In this document: positions 1 through 5,348 of the stretch, one piece after another
How the letters are laid out: each line of letters starts with the position of its first letter
How positions within the stretch are numbered: position 1 is the stretch's first letter
From: Bacteroidales bacterium
GTDB lineage: Bacteria; Bacteroidota; Bacteroidia; Bacteroidales; P3
Direction: 5' to 3'
Length of the DNA: 7,342 bases
NCBI GenBank assembly: GCA_017507285.1
Contig: JAFWBF010000053.1
Location: forward strand, 1 to 7,342
Notes under the pieces: generated by a model
What the model saw: the letters and a program-made list of their open reading frames with translations, nothing else
Told to the model about the DNA's origin: nothing
The model's database searches: none
Made by a program: the position numbers and the translations under genes

Positions 1-42
1 AAACGTTAATACAGCATATAATATTGTGTTTGTCATCACCAT
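1..42 (-). CDS. possible N-terminal start of a minus-strand membrane protein, cut by the window edge (tentative)
   Basis: On the minus strand an ATG at 42..40 (or a second one at 36..34) opens a frame that stays open to the window edge and reads MVMTNTILYAVLTF, a hydrophobic start typical of a membrane-anchored protein. The same frame is open upstream to a TAA at 138..136, without another ATG or GTG. The style recalls the N-terminus of RnfB-type electron transport subunits, but 14 residues cannot identify a family. A matching minus-strand -7 element lies at 220-227. Other frames are also open here: the plus-strand frame from position 2 runs to a TAA at 136-138, so a plus-strand gene end is an alternative. 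No SD precedes the ATG. Confidence 0.2.
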   Translation of the reverse strand, partial: MVMTNTILYAVLTF

Positions 43-219
43 CGATATCTTTTTGCCAATTTCTACCCCAAGCCCAATCAAAATAGCAGCCCGAATTGAG
101 CCGGATAAAAAACATTTTTTAGTAGTTATCTTACTTTAACAGCATATTTACATTGGAGCATACCAACAAAAAACAAAGTATTGGGAAAATAATAATGTTC
201 ATTATCCGTTTCTATATCA

Positions 220-227
220 CAAAAATA
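220..227 (-). promoter_or_regulatory. candidate minus-strand -7 promoter element (TATTTTTG)
   Basis: The minus strand reads TATTTTTG, an exact match to the Bacteroidota -7 consensus TAnnTTTG and identical to the element upstream of thrS at 5137-5144. It lies just upstream of the thiL start and points away from it, which would suit a divergent unit running off the left edge. No convincing -33 TTTG was found at the usual distance, and in A/T-rich DNA a match can arise by chance. No exact plus-strand TAnnTTTG was found in 100-239 for thiL. Confidence 0.3.
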
Positions 228-239
228 TAACAAACACAA

Positions 240-1289
240 ATGATAGATACAGAAAACAAATCGAGGACCGAACTAGAAGAGTTAGGCGAATTTACGCTGA
301 TAGAACATCTAACCAAGGATTTTGAGATAAAAAATCCCGGCACCATCAAAGGTGTTGGCGACGATGCTGCCGTAATTGACAATGGAGGCAAACGCACCGT
401 AGTTTCGACAGATATGCTTATCGAAGGCATAGATTTTGATATGACCTACACCCCACTCCGCCACTTGGGATACAAGGCTGTGGCCATAAACCTTTCGGAT
501 ATAGCAGCCATGAATGCCACTCCCAAACAGATAACGGTAAACATTGCCGTTTCAAACCGCTACTCTGTCGAAGCACTTAGCGAGCTATATGCCGGCATAT
601 ACCTTGCATGCCAACGCTATGATGTGGATTTGGTTGGAGGCGACACCTCGTCGAGCCCTGTAGGAATGTACATATCCATAACAGCAATAGGCGAAGTAGA
701 CCCCCACAAAGTGGTTTACCGCAGCGGTGCCAATGTGCACGACCTTATTTGTGTAAGTGGCGACTTGGGCTCGGCATACTCCGGACTGCTTATACTGCAA
801 CGCGAAAAAGCAACCTTCAAAGCCAACCCCAACTATCAGCCCGACTTGGCTTCGTTCGACTACGTATTAGAGCGATACCTGAAGCCCGAACCTCGATTGG
901 ACATAATAAAATTCCTGAACGACAAAGATATAATACCCACATCAATGATAGATGTATCCGACGGCTTGGCATCGGACATGATGCAGATATGCAAAGCATC
1001 GGGTGTGGGCTGCGAGGTATACGAAGAGAAGATACCCATAGACTATGCCACCACTATGGTATGTGGCGAGTTTGGCAAGATGTTGCCCGTATCCAACGCC
1101 CTAAACGGAGGCGAAGATTACGAACTGCTGTTTACAATCAAACAATCGGACTATGAAAAGATAAAAGATTGCAACGAAGTGCATGTGATAGGCTACATAA
1201 CCGATCAAAGTATGGGCACCATGATGGTAACACCTCAAAACACCACCATAGAGCTGCGAGCCCAAGGATGGAAAGAGAAAGAAAACTAG
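240..1289 (+). CDS. thiL: thiamine-monophosphate kinase ThiL
   Basis: ThiL phosphorylates thiamine monophosphate with ATP to give thiamine pyrophosphate, the last step of cofactor synthesis in the cytoplasm. The 349-residue protein has the expected length and the PurM/AIR-synthase-like fold motifs in order: the glycine-rich metal/ATP segment GVGDDAAVI at 38-46, STDMLIEGIDFD at 56-67, NLSD at 84-87, VGGDTSSSP at 132-140, DVSDGLASD at 238-246 and GGEDYELLF at 290-298. The acidic residues in these motifs are those that bind Mg-ATP in the family. The ATG at 240 gives the usual short lead before the conserved LGEFTLIEHL segment. No SD is present; the leader is A-rich (ATATAACAAACACAA), which is normal for Bacteroidota. 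The gene stands alone in its direction and converges on rplS. No other thiamine genes are in view. Confidence 0.96.
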   Translation: MIDTENKSRTELEELGEFTLIEHLTKDFEIKNPGTIKGVGDDAAVIDNGGKRTVVSTDMLIEGIDFDMTYTPLRHLGYKAVAINLSDIAAMNATPKQITVNIAVSNRYSVEALSELYAGIYLACQRYDVDLVGGDTSSSPVGMYISITAIGEVDPHKVVYRSGANVHDLICVSGDLGSAYSGLLILQREKATFKANPNYQPDLASFDYVLERYLKPEPRLDIIKFLNDKDIIPTSMIDVSDGLASDMMQICKASGVGCEVYEEKIPIDYATTMVCGEFGKMLPVSNALNGGEDYELLFTIKQSDYEKIKDCNEVHVIGYITDQSMGTMMVTPQNTTIELRAQGWKEKEN

Positions 1290-1328
1290 CCACTTATCTT
1301 CCAGCATATATAAATACCGGCAAATAAA

Positions 1329-1358
1329 AAGAGGGTGTTTCGTTCGAAACACCCTCTT
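1329..1358. terminator. bidirectional intrinsic terminator between thiL and rplS
   Basis: A perfect 13-bp stem (AAGAGGGTGTTTC paired with GAAACACCCTCTT) closes a 4-base GTTC loop. It sits in the 97-bp gap between the convergent genes thiL (stop at 1289) and rplS (stop at 1387). On the minus strand the stem is followed by TTTTTATTT, a good U-tract, so it should end the thrS-infC-rpmI-rplT-rplS transcript. On the plus strand the downstream run is weaker (ACTATATATTCTTTT), but it could still serve thiL. Confidence 0.85.
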
Positions 1359-1386
1359 ACTATATATTCTTTTATCAAAAATCGAA

Positions 1387-1740
1387 TTATCTTCTTTTTT
1401 CTTTGATACGAGCTTTCTTTCCGGTCAATCCTCTCAAGTAGAATATACGTGCTCTGCGAACAACACCGTGTTTGTTAACATCGATACGTTCGATAAAAGG
1501 AGACACGATAGGAAATATTCTTTCCACTCCTACTCCACTAGAAATTTTCCTAACAGTAAAAGTTTCTGTAACACCACTTCCCGAACGTTGCAATACAACG
1601 CCTTGGAATTGTTGGATACGTTCTTTATTTCCTTCACGGATTTTGTAATGAACTGTAATGGTATCACCTGCTTTAAAACTTGGGAACTCTTTGCGTTCTA
1701 CCAAATTTTCTACATATTGCATTAATTCTGTTTTTCCCAT
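1387..1740 (-). CDS. rplS: 50S ribosomal protein L19 (bL19)
   Basis: bL19 is a large-subunit protein near the interface with the 30S subunit. The 117-residue product has normal length. It shows the SH3-like core GDTITVHYKIREGNKERIQ at about 25-43, then FQGVVLQRSGSGVTETFTV and the RKISSGVGVERIFP segment, and ends in the basic tail GKKARIKEKRR. It starts 34 bp after the rplT stop on the same strand, with no promoter-like element or terminator between them, so it is probably the last gene of the thrS operon. In E. coli rplS sits instead with rpsP-rimM-trmD. There is no SD before the ATG (leader AACATTTTTATGTC). Confidence 0.97.
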   Translation of the reverse strand: MGKTELMQYVENLVERKEFPSFKAGDTITVHYKIREGNKERIQQFQGVVLQRSGSGVTETFTVRKISSGVGVERIFPIVSPFIERIDVNKHGVVRRARIFYLRGLTGKKARIKEKRR

Positions 1741-1774
1741 GACATAAAAATGTTTGAATGTTTATAACTTAGAT

Positions 1775-2122
1775 TTACTTCTTTACCATTTTTACAACGG
1801 CAGTGAAAGCTTCAGGATGGTTCATAGCTAAGTCGGCCAAAACTTTGCGGTTCAAACCGATGTTTGCTTTATGAACTTCACCCATAAACACAGAATAAGA
1901 AATACCATTCAAGCGGCAACCTGCATTGATACGGTTAATCCACAACGAACGAAATTCTCTTTTCTTACATTTTCTATCACGGTATGCATATTGTTGCCCT
2001 TTTTCCCATTTATTTTTGGCAACGGTCCATACGTTTTTACCTCTTCCCCAATACCCTTTGGTACGGTTTAAGATTTTTTTTCTGCGTGCTCTTGAAGCAA
2101 CAGCGTTTACTGATCTTGGCAT
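1775..2122 (-). CDS. rplT: 50S ribosomal protein L20 (bL20)
   Basis: bL20 binds 23S rRNA early in 50S assembly and in E. coli also represses its own operon by binding the mRNA. The 115-residue protein has the usual length. It begins MPRSVNAVASRARRKKILNR and has the long basic N-terminal helix with KGYWGRGKNVW near 22-32, then the globular domain with WINRINAGCRLNGISYSVF near 61-79. The ATG follows A-rich sequence with no SD. The 97-bp gap upstream, after rpmI, holds an SD-like AGGAG and a short ORF, listed separately. Confidence 0.97.
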   Translation of the reverse strand: MPRSVNAVASRARRKKILNRTKGYWGRGKNVWTVAKNKWEKGQQYAYRDRKCKKREFRSLWINRINAGCRLNGISYSVFMGEVHKANIGLNRKVLADLAMNHPEAFTAVVKMVKK

Positions 2123-2128
2123 AATCTT

Positions 2129-2188
2129 TTAATTTTTTTTCGTTTCAGCGTCTTGATATTCCACAAGCTCTTTTGTGCATAAAACAAT
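2129..2188 (-). other. possible leader ORF (AUU start) with SD-like site in the rpmI-rplT gap
   Basis: Minus-strand AAAGGAG, with its AGGAG core at 2202..2198, is followed after 9 bases by ATT at 2188..2186. The frame then reads 19 codons (MVLCTKELVEYQDAETKKN if AUU starts with Met) and stops at TAA 2131..2129, two codons before the rplT ATG and in the same frame. The same AGGAG-to-start spacing of 9 is seen for the proposed infC AUA. A second mini-ORF, ATG at 2180 reading MHKRACGISRR, overlaps in another frame but is 17 bases from the AGGAG. The region could equally be an RNA operator for L20. Nothing proves translation. Confidence 0.2.
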
Positions 2189-2219
2189 GGTTAATAACTC
2201 CTTTAATTAGCGTTTTATG

Positions 2220-2414
2220 TTATGCTAATAACATTTCTTTTACGCGTTTTTCATCATCTCCACTTACCAATCCGGTATGTGTAAGATTACGTTTTTGGCA
2301 TGTTTCTTTCTTAGTCAAAATATGGCTATGATAAGCATGCTTTCTCTTGATTTTTCCGGTGCCGGTAAGAGCAAATCTCTTTTTAGCAGCGGATTTTGAT
2401 TTCATTTTTGGCAT
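2220..2414 (-). CDS. rpmI: 50S ribosomal protein L35 (bL35)
   Basis: bL35 is a small, very basic large-subunit protein. The 64-residue product has the family signature MPKMKSKSAAKKRFALTGTG, followed by KIKRKHAYHSHILTKK, which accounts for most of the protein. It lies 45 bp after the infC stop and upstream of rplT, the standard infC-rpmI-rplT order. No SD precedes the ATG (leader TTTTAAAACAGTAAAAA), so it may rely on translation of infC upstream or on an unstructured A/T-rich leader, as is common in Bacteroidota. Confidence 0.97.
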   Translation of the reverse strand: MPKMKSKSAAKKRFALTGTGKIKRKHAYHSHILTKKETCQKRNLTHTGLVSGDDEKRVKEMLLA

Positions 2415-2459
2415 TTTTTACTGTTTTAAAAGTTAATATATAAAAGAATACATAGTTTC

Positions 2460-3023
2460 TTACTTCTTCGGAGCAATTATCATCATCATTCGTTTGCCCT
2501 CCAGCTGTGGCATCTTCTCGGGTTTTCCGTATTCCAACAGTGCCTCGGCAAACTTCAACAAGATGGCTTCACCCTGCTCCTTATATACTATTGTTCTACC
2601 TTTAAAGAACACATCTACTTTCACCTTCGAACCTTCCTTTAGGAATCTGATGGCATGATTTAACTTGAAATCGAAATCATGGTCATCGGTTTGTGGTCCC
2701 AAACGTATTTCCTTTATAACTATCTTTGTTGATTTACTTTTCTGTTCTTTTTGTTTTTTCTTCAACTCGTACATGAACTTTTGGTAATCAACAATTCGGC
2801 ATACCGGAGGATTTGCTGTTGGCGATATTTCCACAAGGTCCAACCCTTGTTCGTATGCCATCTCCAATGCTTCCTTGAAATTGAAAATTCCTTGTTCCAC
2901 ATTTTCGCCAACGATTCTTACCACAGGCGATGTTATCGCTTCGTTGATGTTGTGTAACACTTCTTTTTTCACCGGTCCTCTGTTGGGACGCACTTTTTTG
3001 ATTGGTTTTACAGGTGTTGCTAT
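2460..3023 (-). CDS. infC: translation initiation factor IF-3, probable AUA start
   Basis: IF-3 binds the 30S subunit, prevents premature 50S joining and checks the start codon and initiator tRNA. The N-terminal domain carries INEAI, VRIVGENVEQGIF and the signature DLVEISPTANPPVCRI. A lysine-rich linker (YELKKKQKEQKSKS) leads to the C-terminal domain with IRLGPQTDDHDFDFKLNHA, FFKGRT and EGKRMMMIIAPKK. The first conventional start in frame is GTG at 2993..2991 (177 aa), but it has no SD. A good SD, AGGAG at 3037..3033, is followed after 9 bases by an in-frame ATA at 3023..3021, giving 187 aa beginning MATPVKPIKKVRPNRG. The frame is closed by TAG at 3038..3036. A basic, proline-rich lead of this kind is usual in Bacteroidota IF-3. 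The AUA start is an inference; the gene identity is firm. Confidence 0.95.
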   Translation of the reverse strand: MATPVKPIKKVRPNRGPVKKEVLHNINEAITSPVVRIVGENVEQGIFNFKEALEMAYEQGLDLVEISPTANPPVCRIVDYQKFMYELKKKQKEQKSKSTKIVIKEIRLGPQTDDHDFDFKLNHAIRFLKEGSKVKVDVFFKGRTIVYKEQGEAILLKFAEALLEYGKPEKMPQLEGKRMMMIIAPKK

Positions 3024-3037
3024 AACTTTTGTCTCCT
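3021..3037 (-). promoter_or_regulatory. infC ribosome binding site with non-canonical AUA start
   Basis: AGGAG at 3037..3033, 9 bases of spacer (ACAAAAGTT), then ATA at 3023..3021. The only canonical start in frame lies 30 bases further downstream (GTG at 2993) in plain A-rich sequence. The SD therefore points to AUA. In E. coli infC uses AUU so that IF-3 can reject its own start codon and repress itself; an AUA start here would do the same. Confidence 0.55.
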
Positions 3038-3065
3038 ATTTTAATTAATATCTATTCTTTTGCAT

Positions 3066-3096
3066 AGAGTATTTTTACTTATACTCCTATTAGTAT
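3066..3096 (-). promoter_or_regulatory. possible alternating hairpins in the thrS-infC gap
   Basis: The minus strand contains ATACT (3096..3092), AGTAT (3085..3081) and ATACT (3072..3068). The middle element can pair with either side. With the downstream copy it forms a 7-pair stem including one G-U (GGAGTAT with ATACTCT, 8-base loop). With the upstream copy it forms a 5-pair stem. An AGGAG at 3088..3084 is partly buried in the stronger hairpin. A six-codon ORF (MQKNRY, 3065..3045) follows at once, 18 bases after that AGGAG. The gap otherwise only separates the thrS stop from infC. The stems are short and A/T-rich, so chance is possible. Confidence 0.25.
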
Positions 3097-3102
3097 TTTT
3101 TG

Positions 3103-5034
3103 TTACAATAATTCTTGTATTTCTTTTTCTATCATTTCGGCGAAAGCCTTCGGTGTCATAGTACCAAGGTCACCTTGTCCATGACGGCGTACAGACAGAG
3201 TACCCTCTTCCACCTCTTTTTCGCCCAAAATAAGCATAAACGGAATTTTCTTCATTTCGGCATCGCGAATCTTACGACCTATTTTTTCGTTTCTAAGGTC
3301 TATTATACCACGCAATCCCAAATCGTCCAATGTTTTTTCCATCTGACGGGCTTGGTCTTCAAACTTTTCGCTTACCGGCAATATAATAAACTGTTCCGGA
3401 GTGAGCCACAATGGGAATTTGCCACCGGTATGTTCTATAAGCACAGCCACAAAGCGTTCCATAGAGCCAAACGGAGCACGATGTATCATCACAGGGCGAT
3501 GTTTTTGATTGTCATTGCCTATATATTCTAGATCGAAACGTTCGGGCAAGTTGTAGTCCACTTGTATAGTACCCAATTGCCAACGACGACCAATTGCATC
3601 CTTCACCATGAAGTCCAACTTAGGACCATAAAAAGCAGCTTCGCCATATTCCACCCTGGCAGGAAGGTTCTTTTCCTTACAAGCCTCAACGATGGCAGCT
3701 TCGGCCTTGGCCCAATTTTCGTCGGAACCTACATATTTGGTCTTATTATCGGGGTCTCTCAGTGATATTTGTGCTTCAAATTTATCGAAACTCAACGCTT
3801 TGAATATTATTTCGATAATTTCCATCACACGTATAAACTCTTCCTTCACTTGGTCCGGACGGCAGAAGATGTGAGCATCATCCTGTGTAAACGAACGTAC
3901 ACGTGTAAGACCGTGAAGTTCACCACTCTGCTCGTAGCGGTACACGGTACCGAACTCGGCATATCGTATGGGCAATTCTTTGTACGAACGTGGTTCGTTG
4001 CGGAATATCATACAGTGGTGAGGGCAATTCATAGGCTTCAACAAGTATTCTTCGCCCTCCTCGGGAGTGGTGATGGGGCGGAAGCTGTCGGCACCATAGT
4101 GTTCCCAGTGTCCCGAAGTTACATAAAGCTGTTTTCCACCTATATGTGGGGTTATCACTTGTTCGTAACCATAACGTTTTTGTATCTTGGTAAGGAAGTT
4201 TTGCAAACGCAAGCGCAAGTCTGTTCCCTTGGGCAACCACAGTGGCAGTCCTTTGCCTATAACATCGTTAAACATAAACAGGCCCAACTCTTTTCCCAGC
4301 TTACGGTGGTCGCGTTTTTTGGCTTCTTCCATCATTGCCAGGTATTCGTCAAGTTCCTTCTTTTTGGGGAAGCTGATGGCGTATATACGTGTAAGCTGTT
4401 TGCGTTTTTCGTCGCCACGCCAATAAGCACCTGCCAAGTTGATAAGTTTCAATGCCTTGATAGGAGAAAAATCCACCAAGTGCGGACCGCGGCATAGGTC
4501 GGTAAACTTGCCCGATTCGTAGAAGGTGATAGTACCATCGGCCAAATCGTTGATAAGCTCCAACTTATATTCATCTCCTTTTTTGGTAAAGAAGTCCAGA
4601 GCTTCGGCTTTGGTTACACTCTTACGCACTATTGGAGTTTTGGCACTTACCAGCTCGGCCATCTTCTTTTCTATCTTGGCAAAATCGTCGGACGATATGG
4701 TGTAGTTGCCAAAATCTATATCATAATAGAATCCGTTTTCTATTGCCGGGCCTATACCAAACTTTGCTCCGGGATACAATTCCTCAATAGCTGCTGCCAA
4801 CAAGTGGGCCGAGGTATGCCAAAAAGCATGCTTACCTTCTTCGTCGTTCCATGTAAGAAGCTGCACTGTAGAGTCGGCTTCGATAGGGCGGTTGAGCTCT
4901 ACAACTTGGTCGTTAACTTTTGCTGCCAATACATTGCGAGCCAATCCCTCGCTAATGCTTTTGGCTATGTCGTATGCTGTAGTACCTTGTTCATATTGAC
5001 GAACAGAACCATCGGGTAATGTTATATTTATCAT
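3103..5034 (-). CDS. thrS: threonyl-tRNA synthetase
   Basis: ThrRS charges tRNA-Thr with threonine and edits mischarged serine. The 643-residue protein is full length with all domains. The TGS domain is about 1-62. The editing domain has HTSAH (H73, H77) and CRGPH (C181, H185). The class II catalytic core is about 245-540, with motif 2 around RYAEFGTVYRYE at 357-368 and motif 3 ending MIHRAPFGSMERF at 516-528. Zinc ligands are C337 in MNCPHH, H388 in DDAHIF and H518. The anticodon-binding domain is about 545-643. The ATG at 5034 is preceded by a clear SD (AGGAG at 5044..5040, spacing 5). It is the first gene of the operon with infC, rpmI, rplT and probably rplS. A hairpin in the leader may control it. 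Confidence 0.98.
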   Translation of the reverse strand: MINITLPDGSVRQYEQGTTAYDIAKSISEGLARNVLAAKVNDQVVELNRPIEADSTVQLLTWNDEEGKHAFWHTSAHLLAAAIEELYPGAKFGIGPAIENGFYYDIDFGNYTISSDDFAKIEKKMAELVSAKTPIVRKSVTKAEALDFFTKKGDEYKLELINDLADGTITFYESGKFTDLCRGPHLVDFSPIKALKLINLAGAYWRGDEKRKQLTRIYAISFPKKKELDEYLAMMEEAKKRDHRKLGKELGLFMFNDVIGKGLPLWLPKGTDLRLRLQNFLTKIQKRYGYEQVITPHIGGKQLYVTSGHWEHYGADSFRPITTPEEGEEYLLKPMNCPHHCMIFRNEPRSYKELPIRYAEFGTVYRYEQSGELHGLTRVRSFTQDDAHIFCRPDQVKEEFIRVMEIIEIIFKALSFDKFEAQISLRDPDNKTKYVGSDENWAKAEAAIVEACKEKNLPARVEYGEAAFYGPKLDFMVKDAIGRRWQLGTIQVDYNLPERFDLEYIGNDNQKHRPVMIHRAPFGSMERFVAVLIEHTGGKFPLWLTPEQFIILPVSEKFEDQARQMEKTLDDLGLRGIIDLRNEKIGRKIRDAEMKKIPFMLILGEKEVEEGTLSVRRHGQGDLGTMTPKAFAEMIEKEIQELL

Positions 5035-5065
5035 CTTTTCTCCTAATATATATATTGTATATTAT

Positions 5066-5111
5066 GTATGCAAAACCCTGTCAATCATCTTTATAACCTT
5101 ATTTTGCACAC
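5066..5111 (-). promoter_or_regulatory. hairpin in the thrS leader, candidate translational operator
   Basis: In the minus-strand RNA, GTGTGCAAAA (5111..5102) pairs with TTTTGCATAC (5075..5066) over 10 positions including one G-U, closing a 26-base loop. On the plus strand the same position would be an A-C mismatch, so the pairing favours an RNA read in the thrS direction. The structure ends 21 bases before the AGGAG of thrS. The loop contains GGT, the sequence of a threonine anticodon, but this could be chance. E. coli ThrRS represses its own mRNA through tRNA-like stems in front of its SD, which makes a similar role worth considering here. Confidence 0.4.
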
Positions 5112-5136
5112 CTTTATATTATTCTATTTCGACTTG

Positions 5137-5144
5137 CAAAAATA
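5137..5144 (-). promoter_or_regulatory. thrS operon -7 promoter element (TATTTTTG)
   Basis: The minus strand reads TATTTTTG, an exact fit to the Bacteroidota TAnnTTTG element. Transcription would start near 5130, giving a leader of about 96 bases that contains the 5066-5111 hairpin. A clear -33 TTTG at the normal spacing was not found. Confidence 0.55.
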
Positions 5145-5297
5145 CACATTTTTCTTGATAATATACAGAAATTCAAAACTTTTATTTTTTATACTACTAA
5201 ATGTATCAAAAACATTTGCAGTACAAGTCAAGGATATTAACCATTTTCGGAGGTTGATTGTTTGGGTCATCACTGATTTTTATATACTTTTTTTGTG

Positions 5298-5305
5298 TAT
5301 CTTTG
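5298..5305 (+). promoter_or_regulatory. -7 promoter element of the PNGase F-like gene (TATCTTTG)
   Basis: TATCTTTG matches the Bacteroidota -7 consensus TAnnTTTG exactly and is the strongest promoter signal on the plus strand. The start of transcription would be near 5312, about 37 bases before the ATG at 5349. TTG and TTTG motifs lie at 5258-5264, further away than the usual -33 spacing. The element rules out translation starting at 5295. Confidence 0.65.
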
Positions 5306-5348
5306 CAAATCCAATACAACATCAAATTCTAAACAAAACACTTTAACA

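Larger units (their letters stand above)
5035..5348. other. divergent intergenic region between thrS and the PNGase F-like gene
   Basis: This 314-bp A/T-rich stretch holds no convincing gene. Next to thrS are its SD, an alternating A/T tract around 5045-5064, the leader hairpin (5066-5111) and a -7 element (5137-5144). On the other side is a plus-strand -7 element at 5298-5305. Positions 5145-5290 show no recognisable element. A plus-strand frame open from 5068 to 5346 reads as a Phe/Leu/Ile-rich low-complexity chain and overlaps all these signals. Confidence 0.7.

Noticed and set aside
749..1156. 135-codon ORF inside thiL in another frame
   Set aside because: It is arginine-rich out-of-frame sequence within a gene whose own frame has every expected motif.
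2460..2993. IF-3 starting at GTG 2993
   Set aside because: It has no SD, would leave the strong AGGAG at 3037..3033 without a partner, and would drop the basic N-terminal lead usual in Bacteroidota IF-3. It remains the fallback if AUA is not used.
3769..4497. 242-codon plus-strand ORF inside thrS
   Set aside because: It lies entirely antisense to the well-conserved thrS and has shadow-like composition (many Cys, Phe, His) with no recognisable motif.
5040..5144. T-box riboswitch in the thrS leader
   Set aside because: The leader is only about 96 bases, with no T-box antiterminator sequence or terminator hairpin with U-tract before thrS. T-boxes are also not typical of Bacteroidota.
5068..5346. 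92-codon plus-strand ORF in the thrS divergent gap
   Set aside because: The translation is low-complexity Phe/Leu/Ile/Asn from A/T-rich DNA, there is no SD or family resemblance, and it overlaps the promoters and thrS leader.
5295..5348. 18-codon N-terminal extension of the PNGase F-like protein from 5295
   Set aside because: It would place a polar segment before the signal peptide and overlap the -7 promoter element at 5298-5305. The ATG at 5349 begins a clean signal peptide.
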